Below, one piece after another: positions 42,183 through 51,838 of a stretch of DNA of 64,000 nt. The notes under the pieces are model-generated. The model was not told the DNA's origin. It saw only the letters and a list, made by a program, of their open reading frames with translations, and made no database searches. How positions within the stretch are numbered: position 1 is the stretch's first letter; the number at the start of each line of letters is the position of its first letter. Source of the stretch: Sulfopaludibacter sp963815475 (lineage in GTDB: Bacteria; Acidobacteriota; Terriglobia; Bryobacterales; Bryobacteraceae); contig CAWFHD010000001.1 of the NCBI GenBank assembly GCA_963815475.1, positions 1,054,001-1,118,000 on the forward strand. Direction: 5' to 3'. The translations under genes and the position numbers were made by a program.

Positions 42183-42530
42183 ATGAAGGAAAAGACGGAC
42201 GTTTTGCAGGGCACGCTGGCACTGATGGTGCTCAAGACCTTGGATGTTCTCGGTCCCCTGCACGGCTATGGAATCGCCCGGCGCATCGAGCAGATCAGCG
42301 GCGATCTGCTCACCGTGAACCAGGGCACGCTCTATCCGGTTCTGCTCAGACTGGAGCAGGAAGGTTCGGTGGCTTCCGAGTGGGGCGCCTCCGAGAACAA
42401 CCGCAAAGCGCGATACTACCGGCTGACGCGGACCGGGCATAAACAGTTGCGCGCGGAAACCGAAGGCTGGGAACAGACGGCGGCCATCGTCGGACGATTC
42501 TTTGCCGTCAAAGCAGAAGATCTGAAATGA
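42183..42530 (+). CDS. PadR-family regulator (a)
   Basis: A 115-residue winged-helix regulator: LQGTLALMVLKTLDVLGPLHGYGIARRI, LTVNQGTLYPVLLRLEQEGSVASEW, NNRKARYYRLTRTGHKQL. This is the standard PadR pattern (DNA-binding wing and recognition helix, short C-terminal helix). The start is ATG 42183 with GGGAAAG upstream; earlier in-frame codons are less likely. Its TGA overlaps the start of the ADOP permease (ATGA 42527-42530), so regulator and permease are translationally coupled, as is common in Acidobacteria. It likely represses this operon. Confidence 0.88.
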   Translation: MKEKTDVLQGTLALMVLKTLDVLGPLHGYGIARRIEQISGDLLTVNQGTLYPVLLRLEQEGSVASEWGASENNRKARYYRLTRTGHKQLRAETEGWEQTAAIVGRFFAVKAEDLK

Positions 42531-45289
42531 AGGCAGTGAGGCGATTTCTGCGGCGGCTCCTTGCCCCGGCCACCGCGCGGCGTGACGAAGCGCGATTGCG
42601 CGCGGAGATTGAAGAGCATCTCGCCTTGCAAGCCGCCGACAACATCCGGGCGGGCATGTCGCCCACCGAGGCGCGGCGCCGGGCGGCGCTGAAATTCGGA
42701 GGCGTGGAAGCGATGAAGGAAAGCTATCGGGACCAGAAGGGACTGCCGTTTTTCGAAGCGCTATTCCTCGAGACACGTTACGCGCTACGTCGCCTTCGCC
42801 TGGCGCCGGCATTCACTATCGCGACAATCCTGACGTTGGCACTGGGAATTGGGGCGACCACCTCGATTTTCACCCTGGTGAATGCCGTTCTGTTGAAGTC
42901 GCTGCCGGTGACGAAGCCCGGCGAGTTATACCGGCTGGGCAGAGAATCGCGCTGCTGCTACATGGGAGGGTACAGCCAGGATGGCGGCTTCTCCCTGGTC
43001 TCGTACGAGTTGTACCAACACTTGAGAGACAACACCAAAGGTTTTTCCGAACTGGCGGCGTTCCCATCGCTTCTGCTGCAGTTCGGTGTTCGCCGCTCCG
43101 GCGGCAACGAGGCTGCCCAGACTCTTCCCGGCGAGTTCGTCTCCGGCAATTACTTCAGCATGTTTGGGATCCAGGCATATGCGGGACGGGCCCTCATGGC
43201 GCAGGACGATCGGCCCGGAGCGCCGCCCGTGGCCGTGATGAGCTACCGCTTGTGGCAGCAACGGTACGGAGGCGATCCGTCGGCGATTGGCGGCGCCTTC
43301 CAAATCAATGATCACCCGTTTACTGTGGTGGGCATCGCCCCGCCGGGCTTCTATGGCGACACGCTGCGCGGCACGCCTCCCGATCTCTTTATTCCGCTGA
43401 ACATGGAGCCGTATGTCCAGACCGATACCGATCTCGCAAAGTTCGATATTCACTGGCTGGGCCTGATCGGCCGCGTCGAGCCCGGCGCCTCTCCCGCATC
43501 CATCGAAGCCCAAATGCGGGTGGAACTCAAGCAGTGGCTGCATTCGCACTGGGGCGAGATGAACGTCGGCGATCGCGCGAAGTTTCCTGCGCAGACCCTG
43601 TACCTCAGCCCCGGAGGCGGTGGGATCACCAGCATGCGCGATCAATACGAGCACTGGCTACAAATCCTGATGACCGTGACCGGATTCGTGCTGCTGATCG
43701 TATGCGCCAACGTCGCCAACCTGATGCTGGTTCGCGGCATGGAGCGCCGAAGACAGACGTCGTTGAGCATGGCGTTGGGGGCGCGCACCTCGCGCATCGT
43801 GAGGGAACCGCTCGCGGAAAGTATCCTGCTCTCGCTCATTGGCGGCGCTGCAGGCCTGGCAGTCGCATTTGGCGGCACGCGCATGATTCTCGATTACGCG
43901 TTTCCTTCCGTGCCCGGATTCGCCGGCGTGCCTATCGATGCATCTCCTTCCATGCCGGTGCTGCTGTTCGCCTTTGCCGTTTCGCTAGCCACGGGCATTG
44001 CCTTCGGAATTGCGCCCGCCTGGATGGCTGTGCGGGTGGATCCCATCGAAGCGCTTCGCAGCGCCGGCCGCGCTACACCTGGCGCCGGCTCGCTGCCGAG
44101 GAAAATGCTCGTGGTGCTGCAGACGGCGCTCTCGCTGGCCTTACTGTCGGCGGCAGGGTTGCTCACCGCCGCGTTGCAGCATCTGGAAAATCGAAACCTC
44201 GGGTTCGAACAGGACCGGCGGGTCGTGGTCAGCATGAATCCCAGGCTGGGCGGCTATCGCCCCGGGCACCTCTCGCCTCTGTACCGGCGAATCCATGATT
44301 CCATCGCGGGCATTCCCGGCGTGGCTTCCGTAGCGCTCTGCCTGTACTCACCGCCTGGCGGCGGTTGGAGCTCCGGCGTTTGGGTGGATGGCCGTCCTTC
44401 GCCGGGGCCGGGCGACGACAACTCCGCGGCATGGAACCGGGTATCGGCGGGATACTTCGACACGATCGGCACTCCCGTTCTGCAAGGGCGCGGCATCTCC
44501 CCAGAGGATACCGCGGACTCGCGGAGAGTGGCAGTGGTGAGCGAGGCCTTCGCGCGCAAGTATTTCCGAGGCGAGGATCCCATCGGCAAACACTTCGGCA
44601 GGACGCCGGATGCCAGCCGGGAATTCGAGGTGGTCGGAGTAGCGAAGGATGCGCGCTACCTGACCCGCAGTCTCGGTCAGGCGACCGGGCCAGTGTTTTT
44701 CCTGCCCGAACCACAAGCCGACTACACGCAAATCCATCTTGGCTCGCTCTTCCTGCGCGACATCGTGATTCAGACCCGGCCGGGAGCCAGTCTGCCGGTC
44801 GCGGCGGTCAAACAGGCGATGGCCGCAGTTGATTCCAATTTGCCGATCGTCTCGATTCGCGCGATGAAGGAACAAGTGACCGGTCAGTTCACGCAGCAGC
44901 GCCTGATCGCGCGGCTCACTTCGTTGTTCGGCATCCTCTCGCTGATCCTGGCCTCGATCGGGCTCTATGGCGTCACCGCCTACAATGCAGGCCGCCGCAC
45001 GAACGAACTTGGAGTGCGGATGGCGCTGGGCGCGACTCGCGGCCACGTGATGCGGCTCGTGCTGCGGGGAGCGGGCGCGCTGATTGCCCTGGGGCTGGCG
45101 ATCGGGCTGCCACTGACGCTCGCCGTGGGACGATTTCTGGGGAGTCAATTGTATGGCATGAGTCCATACGATCCCATGGTGACGCTGGGAGCCATCGCAG
45201 CACTCGGATTGTCGGCGCTGGCCGCATCCTTTGTTCCTGCCTTAAGAGCAAGCCTGGCTTCGCCACTGGATGCGTTGCGATCTGAATAG
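42527..45289 (+). CDS. ADOP-type FtsX/MacB-like permease (b)
   Basis: 920 residues. An N-terminal cytoplasmic prefix domain (~1-75, with RRDEARLRAEIEEHL and SPTEARRRAALKFGGVEAMKE) precedes the FtsX/MacB body. That body has helix IATILTLALGIGATTSIFTLV, a first periplasmic core, the FtsX set with IVCANVANLMLVRGMERRRQ, a second core, and C-terminal RLTSLFGILSLILASIGLYGVTAYNAGRRTNELGVRMALGA. The architecture and the ATGA overlap with PadR define an ADOP unit. No ABC ATPase is adjacent. The role, envelope transport or stress response, is inferred from the family only. Confidence 0.9.
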   Translation: MKAVRRFLRRLLAPATARRDEARLRAEIEEHLALQAADNIRAGMSPTEARRRAALKFGGVEAMKESYRDQKGLPFFEALFLETRYALRRLRLAPAFTIATILTLALGIGATTSIFTLVNAVLLKSLPVTKPGELYRLGRESRCCYMGGYSQDGGFSLVSYELYQHLRDNTKGFSELAAFPSLLLQFGVRRSGGNEAAQTLPGEFVSGNYFSMFGIQAYAGRALMAQDDRPGAPPVAVMSYRLWQQRYGGDPSAIGGAFQINDHPFTVVGIAPPGFYGDTLRGTPPDLFIPLNMEPYVQTDTDLAKFDIHWLGLIGRVEPGASPASIEAQMRVELKQWLHSHWGEMNVGDRAKFPAQTLYLSPGGGGITSMRDQYEHWLQILMTVTGFVLLIVCANVANLMLVRGMERRRQTSLSMALGARTSRIVREPLAESILLSLIGGAAGLAVAFGGTRMILDYAFPSVPGFAGVPIDASPSMPVLLFAFAVSLATGIAFGIAPAWMAVRVDPIEALRSAGRATPGAGSLPRKMLVVLQTALSLALLSAAGLLTAALQHLENRNLGFEQDRRVVVSMNPRLGGYRPGHLSPLYRRIHDSIAGIPGVASVALCLYSPPGGGWSSGVWVDGRPSPGPGDDNSAAWNRVSAGYFDTIGTPVLQGRGISPEDTADSRRVAVVSEAFARKYFRGEDPIGKHFGRTPDASREFEVVGVAKDARYLTRSLGQATGPVFFLPEPQADYTQIHLGSLFLRDIVIQTRPGASLPVAAVKQAMAAVDSNLPIVSIRAMKEQVTGQFTQQRLIARLTSLFGILSLILASIGLYGVTAYNAGRRTNELGVRMALGATRGHVMRLVLRGAGALIALGLAIGLPLTLAVGRFLGSQLYGMSPYDPMVTLGAIAALGLSALAASFVPALRASLASPLDALRSE

Positions 45290-45324
45290 CTAACATAAGT
45301 CTACAGGCGCTCGGATGTAATCTC

Positions 45325-45333
45325 TGGTACAAT
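45325..45333 (+). promoter_or_regulatory. extended -10 promoter of the DUF4384 gene
   Basis: TG-G-TACAAT (45325-45333) ends 10 nt before ATG 45344. The predicted transcript would have a leader of about 4 nt and no Shine-Dalgarno. Confidence 0.4.
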
Positions 45334-45343
45334 TCTTCGAGTC

Positions 45344-46147
45344 ATGCAGACTGTAACCGTAGCTGGTGTGGCCGTCCTGCTGGCGTCGTTGCGTGCGCTG
45401 GCACAGCAACAGCAGCCGCCCGTGGAAGGCGCTCGCGAACTTTACTATCTCGCGGCGAGCCACAAGGATGCACTGCCGCCGATTCGCAAAGCCGCGGCTC
45501 CGGCCCAGCAGAAGACGCCGGATGCGCCCGCAGCCGGCGCTGGCGTAGTGCACTTGGGATTGCGGTACAACCTGGTGCTGGTGAATGCAGACAGTGGGAA
45601 ATCGGAGGATGTCGACCCGGACCGCACACTGCGCACGGGCGAGTGCTTCGCCATCGACATCGAAAGCAACCGGTCTGGTTACTTGTACGTTCTGGCCAAG
45701 CAATCGAGCGGAAGCTGGCAGGCGCTTCTCCCTTCTCCGGAGATGACGGACGAAAGCAACATCATCGACCCGGGAAAGAAAGTGCGGATCCCCGCGAGTT
45801 ACTGTTTCGAAATTCACGACCCGCCGGGAACGGAGACGTTGTTCGTGGTTTTTTCGCGGGACCCGAAGGATTTTTACGACCTATACCAGGGGATCCGTCG
45901 TGAAAATGCGAAACCCTCGCAGCCCGCGTCCTCGGGCACATCGAATCCCGTGCAGATGGCCAGCGCGAGCACGGTAAACAACGCCGTAGCCAGGATGTCC
46001 AAAGAGTTCGGCACACGCGACATAGCCATCCGAAAGGTGAGCCAGTCGACGTCGGCGCAGGAGCCCGCACATTCGGTGTACGTTGTGAACAACTCGAACC
46101 AGCCCACTGCCAGCCTGGTAACACAAATCCTGGTGCGCCATCGGTAG
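45344..46147 (+). CDS. secreted DUF4384 protein
   Basis: A 267-residue protein with a signal peptide (VTVAGVAVLLASLRALAQ) and a Gln/Pro/Ala-rich stretch. The DUF4384 domain spans residues ~75-170: LRYNLVLVNADSGKSEDVDPD, FAIDIESNRSGYLYVLAKQSSGSWQALLPSP, VRIPASYCFEIHDPPGTETLFVVFSRDP. DUF4384 is a beta-sandwich often fused to or encoded beside caspase-like peptidases. Here the caspase operon converges on it: its stop is 4 nt from the stop of the TPR-like gene. The C-terminal ~90 residues look flexible. It probably acts outside the cytoplasm with the caspase proteins, by inference. Confidence 0.8.
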   Translation: MQTVTVAGVAVLLASLRALAQQQQPPVEGARELYYLAASHKDALPPIRKAAAPAQQKTPDAPAAGAGVVHLGLRYNLVLVNADSGKSEDVDPDRTLRTGECFAIDIESNRSGYLYVLAKQSSGSWQALLPSPEMTDESNIIDPGKKVRIPASYCFEIHDPPGTETLFVVFSRDPKDFYDLYQGIRRENAKPSQPASSGTSNPVQMASASTVNNAVARMSKEFGTRDIAIRKVSQSTSAQEPAHSVYVVNNSNQPTASLVTQILVRHR

Positions 46148-46151
46148 GGCG

Positions 46152-47279
46152 CTACTGCTTCAAGGGCCAGCCGGACAGCTTGTCTTTCGCGACGCTCACA
46201 GTCAGCATGAACGGCGCCTGAACGTAAGATTCCGCAGTCCCTTCGAATTCGAGCTCGACGCCGGGCTCGGCAGCACGCGGCATGGGCGCGCCGAACTTGA
46301 GCACGAGCTCTTCGGCGACCGCGTTGCTCATTCCTAAGACCACTTCCGTCGGCCTATTGACGGGCGTGCAGCGAATCACCGTCCCCTTCAGCCTGGGCAA
46401 AGGAGCGGTCTTCAGAACCTCATTGAAATACTTGTCACCTTCGGGAGATTCCAACTGCTTGCGGATACGCAGCCAGGCGGCAAGGGCGGGATTGGTCCGG
46501 ATCAACTCCTCTTCGGCGCGGCGGGCGGCGATGACTGCCGCGGGTTCGATATTGAAGCCAGCCGGCGGGAAGAGACTTGTCGCGGCCGCGGTACGCAGTT
46601 CGTCCAGACCGCCTGGCTCGCCGTGATAGGACGTGTACATCTGCTCCAGAAGCGTATTCGCCTGACGCATCGAGGAGAAGCGGGCTAACTGCCATAGCGC
46701 CGGGACCTGCTTCTCCGGCCGTTTTTCGAGACCGAGCACGAGGCCCAGCCAAGCGGAAAGCTCGGCATTCTTAGGATCGAGATTCAACGCGGCGGTCAGT
46801 TCCTGCTCGGCGGAGGGGTAATCGGCCCGCTGCCAACGAATCCACCCCAGCGTGCGATGGGCCAGGACTTCCTGTGCGGGAGTCGGCTTCTGTGCCAGCA
46901 ACTGGCGCGCCGCCTTCTCGCCGGCGTCCCAAAGTTCAGGCGACTGACTCTTCGCTCCGGGACTCAGCACGGTCAGCCAATAAACGCCCACCGGGTTGTT
47001 CGGCTCGTCCGCGACCATTTCGCGAGTCACTTCCAGCATACGGACGTTATCGCCGACGGAGTGATAAGCAGAAAGATAAAGTTCCCGGCGGATCTGGCGC
47101 AATTCGCTCTTGGGGTACTTCGTCTTCCATTCGTCCAGCAGCGCAATTTGTTTTTGGGGGATGGCTTCGGCGCGGATATTGAGCACCAGGTCGTACTCGG
47201 CGCGGTCCGTCCAGGCGGCCGCAAACAGCGGCGCGGAAACCAGAACCAGAGAGACTAGCGTGCGAGTCAAGGCTTTCAC
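46152..47279 (-). CDS. secreted TPR-repeat protein
   Basis: A 375-residue protein with a signal peptide (LTRTLVSLVLVSAPLFAAA) and helical repeats of TPR type (for example QEVLAHRTLGWIRWQRADYPSAEQELTAALNLDPKNAELSAWLG split over residues ~130-180, in the pattern A-LNLDP). The C-terminal ~100 residues look like a beta-domain (VIRCTPVNRPTEVVLGM, EPGVELEFEGTAESYVQAPFMLTVSV). GTG 47279 overlaps the caspase stop as GTGA. It is the last gene of the three-gene caspase operon and may bind the caspase or its substrates. Confidence 0.75.
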   Translation of the reverse strand: MKALTRTLVSLVLVSAPLFAAAWTDRAEYDLVLNIRAEAIPQKQIALLDEWKTKYPKSELRQIRRELYLSAYHSVGDNVRMLEVTREMVADEPNNPVGVYWLTVLSPGAKSQSPELWDAGEKAARQLLAQKPTPAQEVLAHRTLGWIRWQRADYPSAEQELTAALNLDPKNAELSAWLGLVLGLEKRPEKQVPALWQLARFSSMRQANTLLEQMYTSYHGEPGGLDELRTAAATSLFPPAGFNIEPAAVIAARRAEEELIRTNPALAAWLRIRKQLESPEGDKYFNEVLKTAPLPRLKGTVIRCTPVNRPTEVVLGMSNAVAEELVLKFGAPMPRAAEPGVELEFEGTAESYVQAPFMLTVSVAKDKLSGWPLKQ

Positions 47280-48958
47280 TCCTTCACCGTGACCACCTGG
47301 TATCCCAGGGCTTTGATTTCCACGGACTGCTGGTTAATGACCTGGCCGTCTTTGACGGAGCGGATCTCATATTTTCCGACCGGCAACTGCAACTTGGCGG
47401 GCACTTGCTGCGCGATGGTGCTTCCGTTGAAAATCACGGGAGTCTCACCCTGCGGTCCTTCCAGTTGCACAAAACCATACTCCTGGTTGCCGACACGGCG
47501 AATCATGATGTCGCGGGTCTCAGCGGAGGGGACCACTTCCAGGTGAAGCACCTGTTTCAGAATCTTAGAAAGCTCGGCCGCCTGGTCTGGGGTGATCACC
47601 GGCACAGGAGCCGGCGGCGGATTCGCGGCGGTGACTTCCTTTATCCAGCGAGTGATGTCTACCGGCGACGTCTGCAGGTAGCGATTGCCTTCCTCGTAGT
47701 CCGGCGTGCCAAATTTGATTCCGTTGAAGACCTCGTTGATCGGCGGCGGCTGCGGGATGCCAGCCTTGAGCTCTGCTCCCGCGTCCGCATTCACCGCGGC
47801 CAGTTGCGCGAGCATCGCATTGGCTTTTGCGATGGAGGCGGAAGCGCCCCGCAAGCGAATCGTCTTGAGGATGGCCAGCGCTTCGGGGAGTTGATCGTTC
47901 AGCAGGTAGCTGTTCAAACTCTGGAAAGCAGCCTCCGTGGCGAACGGATCGAGTTCGGCCGCCTTGCGATACAACTGAGCGGCGCCGGCAAAATCGGAGG
48001 CATCGAACTTCGCCTGAGCGTCGCGGCGCGCCTCGAGATACGGGAGCTTGCTAGCCGCCAATGTCTGCAGGGAACCGCCCGGCTTCCTGGCGATCACACG
48101 ATTCACCAGGTCGATTGCATTGCTCCAATCTTCGCGCTGTTCGCGGCGGCGAGCGTCTTCCATCCACTTGGCAGCGGCGCCGGGGTCGTCTCCGGTTTCG
48201 CCATTCAAGGGCGGATGGAAAAAGAACTTGGTGGTGAGGCTGGAAATCGACCACGGAACCTGGCGGCCTTCGGTTTCGGTGGAGACCCTGGCGCGAACCC
48301 GCGTGAGCACATCTTCGAGAGTCAGCCCGGGCTGCGCGATCATTTCGGCCAAGGCCTCGGAGAACCAGCTATTGCGGCCGTTCGGATTGTCTGCGGCAAC
48401 CTGTCCGGGTCCGGTGGAGAAGGCGATGTAGGTCTCCTTACCGGCGTTCTGCGGCTGGGCGAGGCCGCTCTGCAGCGAATTCGTGCTGGCGACCGGGTTG
48501 CTGCGGCAGGCGTCCAGAATCACGACGCTGCGCTTCGGCCGGTTCTTCAACGCCTCCACCAGCAGGGCCATGGAGAAGCAGCGGAACTTCGCTTGAATGA
48601 CGCTGTTGGCGGCTTCGAAATCCACCGGCACCAGGAAGTTCTCGTTCTCGATCTGGATGCCATGGCCGGCATAGAAAAACAGAGCCGTGTCGTCCGGACC
48701 GAGTTGCTGCACGAACTCGGCGACGGCCTCTTCCATGGCGGCCTTGGGCGCATTCTCCCGGAGGATGGTTTTGAAGCCGGCGTCACGCAATGCCTTATCC
48801 ATGACGCGCGCATCGTTAACTGCGTTCTGCAGTGGGCTGATGGAATAGGAATTGTTGCCGATGATCAAAGCGATGCGCTTTCCCTGTTCCTGCGGCGCGG
48901 CGGCCAGCGACGCCACGGCGAAGAGGAGTAGCGGCAAAACTCGTGTCCTTAGCGGCAT
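47276..48958 (-). CDS. secreted caspase-like (peptidase C14) protein with PEGA-like C terminus
   Basis: About 560 residues. A signal peptide (PLLLFAVASLAAAP) is followed by a p20-like caspase domain, residues ~25-245: RIALIIGNNSY, the catalytic His in FFYAGHGI (His99) and the catalytic Cys in VVILDACRSNP (Cys151); both are intact. A helical, TPR-like middle (~265-400) leads to a C-terminal PEGA-like beta-domain (LQLPVGKYEIRSVKDGQ). ATG 48958 is preferred; GTG 48970 overlaps the upstream stop. Exported bacterial caspase homologues (orthocaspases) cleave after Arg or Lys, but no specificity can be read here. It sits between two helical-repeat secreted proteins in one operon. Confidence 0.85.
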   Translation of the reverse strand: MPLRTRVLPLLLFAVASLAAAPQEQGKRIALIIGNNSYSISPLQNAVNDARVMDKALRDAGFKTILRENAPKAAMEEAVAEFVQQLGPDDTALFFYAGHGIQIENENFLVPVDFEAANSVIQAKFRCFSMALLVEALKNRPKRSVVILDACRSNPVASTNSLQSGLAQPQNAGKETYIAFSTGPGQVAADNPNGRNSWFSEALAEMIAQPGLTLEDVLTRVRARVSTETEGRQVPWSISSLTTKFFFHPPLNGETGDDPGAAAKWMEDARRREQREDWSNAIDLVNRVIARKPGGSLQTLAASKLPYLEARRDAQAKFDASDFAGAAQLYRKAAELDPFATEAAFQSLNSYLLNDQLPEALAILKTIRLRGASASIAKANAMLAQLAAVNADAGAELKAGIPQPPPINEVFNGIKFGTPDYEEGNRYLQTSPVDITRWIKEVTAANPPPAPVPVITPDQAAELSKILKQVLHLEVVPSAETRDIMIRRVGNQEYGFVQLEGPQGETPVIFNGSTIAQQVPAKLQLPVGKYEIRSVKDGQVINQQSVEIKALGYQVVTVKE

Positions 48959-48969
48959 GGTGTTTCTCA

Positions 48970-51358
48970 CTAGCGAAAGAAAATTTGACGGGAGCGGTCG
49001 TCAAGGCTCAGATCTTTGTCGCACGTGGCAGAGACCAGGCGGCCACCATTGTAGACGTACTTAATGCGAGAGCTTTTGCCTTGGGCCTGAATCTCTTCCC
49101 CAACCAGGCGGGAATCCTGGTATTGCATGCTTCGTTCGTATACTTTGGACTTTCCCTGATAACCGGTGATGGAATCGAGTTGCTGCCCGTCCCATTCGAA
49201 TTCCAGCATGAAATCACCGGGCGCCGATTGAGGGCTCGCCATTTCGCGGGCCTGGCTGACGCGGCCTTGCTCGTCGTAGGTCAACTGGAAGTAGTGAATC
49301 TTGTCCCATACGAAGGGCTCGAAGAACCGGTTGCCGGCAATCCCAACGGCTATGTTTTTTCCGGTGAACTGCTGAATGGCAACGGGATCGATGTACGGGT
49401 TGTTTTGCAGCACCAGCGATGATTGCTTTACAAACGCATCAGGGTCGACGGCGGAAGGGGCGCGTGCTGCTTCGTCGTAAGCGACGGATGCGACCTGGGG
49501 AAAACTCGGGCCATAGGCAAACGAGATTTTCCGCTCGCCGGTGGAACGCTCGGCCTTCTCGAATGTGGGAACGATCGCTTGCAACTTGTCGCCATTCCAT
49601 TCGAAAGTCACGCGCATTTTTCCCGACGCTTCGATATGGTCGATGGGGGGCTGGAACGCCAGGCTGGCCGGGCAGTAGTAGACGCCCGGCGGGAGCTTTT
49701 TGCCGGAGAGCCAGTTGGCGGCGCCGTTTGCGGAGCGGTCCGCCGCAACGATGGAAGGCAGTAGGGCGCGCACCTTGGCGCGCTGGTCGGAGTTGGCGTC
49801 GAGTGTGTTGGCGGCCTCCAGGTAGCGGCTGAGGAAGGCGCGTCCCTGTGTGGGGTTGCGTGCGATGACGGCGGCGAGACCGGCGCCATAGAGCAATTCG
49901 GCGTCGTCGTCTTTAGCACGCAGACCGAGTAGACCCAGGTCATAAGCGGCGCGGAAACTGGATTCGGCCCATGCCTTCCGGAACTGCACCTTCACGTCTT
50001 CGAGAGTGCTGGTGCGCTGGTAAAGCAACTCGGCGCGCAATTTGCTGGCGGGCTCCCGCTCTTCGTTCACAGCGCGGAGATCGTAAGCATCCAGCGCGGC
50101 AAACGCACGGTTGAAATCATGCTGCGCGCCCAGGACTTCAGCCTTCTTCAGCAGAACCGGAAGGGAGTCGGGGTCGATGCTTTCAGCCTCACCCACGCTG
50201 CGAAAGGCCTCCTCCAGCTTATTGGCGGCTTTATAATTCGTGGCGAAAAGGAGCGCCTGCTTGATGGCTTCGCGCTGCCCCGCGGTAAGCTGTTTCTGTT
50301 TCCCCTGGTTGTCGATGGCTGCCTGGCGGGAGTAATCGGTCCACGCCATCATGACGTTCTGTTGCAGCACCTTATCCGAAGGCTGGCGGAAACTGGCCAA
50401 GACGGAATTCGCGCCAGGCGGCGCCGAATTCCTTTTCATTGAGGCGCTCATCTCCGGTCTGGCGGTGGACCTGGAGACTCGCGGTGAGCGCGTCGGTGTG
50501 CATCTTGACCATTTCGGGAAAAGAGTGCTGGTACTTTTCGAAATCGCGATCGCCCAACAGAAAAGCATCCCATTCCTTAGCGGCGGCGAACGCGCGGAGC
50601 ACGGCGGTTTTGCGGTCGAGCCAAGCCTGGCGGTCTGCCAGCTCTTTTCGCAGTTTCACCTGTTCGGGCTGGGCTGGATAGACCACCTTGGAGAGCTCCG
50701 CCAGTTTGAGCCCCTGCTGTAGAGTTTCGATACCGGCTGTGCCATTTTCGAAACGGTCGTAACGCTGCCGCATGGATTGCTCGACGAATTTTTCCAGCTT
50801 GGCGACGGAGGGATCGGCGGGGTAGGCGCGGACTACGGCAGCCATCAGATCCATCTGGGTGGCAAAGGCCTTGCCCTTCCCCCCGATGAGTTCGAGTTGG
50901 TGATCGTCGCGGCAAAGGCGGGAGAGTTCCTCGACGCCGCCGGCCAGGAAGGCAACAAAGGCGGCCGTAGAGACTTCAGTGGGTGTCTTGTCGTTCTGAG
51001 CCTTCTTATAACTAATGCGGGCCGTCACCCAGATTTCCGCTGGGTTTGACGGCGCCGTTTTGGGAAGGCCTTCGGGGAGAAGGTACTCCATCCCGTCCTC
51101 GCTGTATATGCCAGGGATGGCGGCATCTGCATCCTTGAGCAACGTGCCGGTCAGGTGAGCGTTCGGCAGTTTGTTAATGGGTGCGGCCAGCTTTGGTTGC
51201 CGGCCCAAGGTTAGGACTTTATCTTTGCCGTTGACGGTAAGGGAGACGGCATCGTTAAACTGGTAGCCCTTGTCCGACCGGGTTACGACAACGGCGGCAG
51301 GCAGAGATCGGGCAATGAGAATAAACGCAAGGAGACGTAATGAATTCCGGCACCCCAT
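48970..51358 (-). pseudogene. secreted helical-repeat protein of the caspase operon, one frameshift
   Basis: The N-terminal ~320 residues (signal peptide RLLAFILIARSLPA, then VVVTRSDKGYQFNDAVSLTVNGKD) read in one frame to about 50403. From there the second frame continues with LASFRQPSDKVLQQN and runs 480 residues through TPR-like helices (AFRSVGEAESIDPDSLPVLLKKAEVLG, AAYDLGLLGLRAKDD) to a beta-rich C terminus. The junction WREFR-LASFRQP fits one extra T in CTTGG (minus strand). Joined, the protein has about 795 residues. It is the first gene of the caspase operon and has a recognisable promoter. I know of no named family; base-call error or real decay cannot be separated. Confidence 0.75.
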
Positions 51359-51374
51359 ACCAACCCAGGATGGG

Positions 51375-51403
51375 AGTATATCAAAAGGCGCGGCCTATGA
51401 CTA
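51375..51403 (-). promoter_or_regulatory. promoter of the caspase operon
   Basis: On the minus strand TAGTCA (51403-51398), 17 nt, and TATACT (51380-51375), with TG one base upstream of the -10 (extended -10). The predicted start is about 10 nt before ATG 51358. Confidence 0.5.
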
Positions 51404-51460
51404 TGCGCATGGTACTGGTTTGATAGTACCTGCAAGTTCCAGAGGCGTAAAGATCTGGTA

Positions 51461-51673
51461 CTACCGTCGCACGGGCTGCATCACAGTCCATAACCCACTC
51501 GTTTCTCCGACTGACCGATTCCTGCCGGTGCGAACCGCAGACACTTCTTTCAAAATAAGTGTTGCCAGTTGTTCAACGGCATCAAGAGTTTGAATATCAT
51601 TGCGCAGTCCATCGGCAGGGAGCGCGGCAAGCCTGAGGGCGAGCTCGGCTGCCTGTTTCGCAAGTTGCTCCAA
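51461..51673 (-). CDS. possible small helical protein, 70 aa
   Basis: In the 478-bp space between the caspase operon and the second PadR gene, one minus-strand frame (TTG 51673 to 51461) encodes an amphipathic, leucine/alanine-rich helix (LAKQAAELALRLAALP, then LDAVEQLATLILKEV). Composition looks protein-like, but there is no ribosome site, the start is TTG, and no family is recognised. It may be a gene remnant. Confidence 0.25.
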   Translation of the reverse strand: MEQLAKQAAELALRLAALPADGLRNDIQTLDAVEQLATLILKEVSAVRTGRNRSVGETSGLWTVMQPVRR

Positions 51674-51780
51674 CGTGGGTCTCCGGTGACAGTTGAAGGC
51701 TGTCCATCTCCATCGTACGCTCGCCTAATCCAGACCGAACCATCTCTTTGGTTAACTGCCATCGGGAAATGAGCCCGTCA

Positions 51781-51838
51781 TTGACAGGCCATTCGGCCCA
51801 TGATACCTTGCATATGCAAGGCTTGGTAAGCAAGGTAT
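51781..51838 (+). promoter_or_regulatory. promoter with PadR-type operator, overlapping the start codon
   Basis: TTGACA (51781-51786) and a weak -10 TACCTT (51804-51809) are spaced 17 nt. A perfect 16-bp palindrome, CCTTGCATATGCAAGG (51806-51821), overlaps the -10. A third half-site, GCAAGG (51830-51835), completes a second inverted repeat, ATACCTTGC/GCAAGGTAT (51803-51811 and 51830-51838), which reaches into the ATG at 51837. This suits autorepression by the PadR protein encoded next. Confidence 0.65.

Noticed and set aside
41490..42812. 440-codon minus-strand frame
   Set aside because: It overlaps the four-helix membrane gene in another frame and runs antisense through PadR and the ADOP start; its composition is Arg/Pro-rich and shadow-like.
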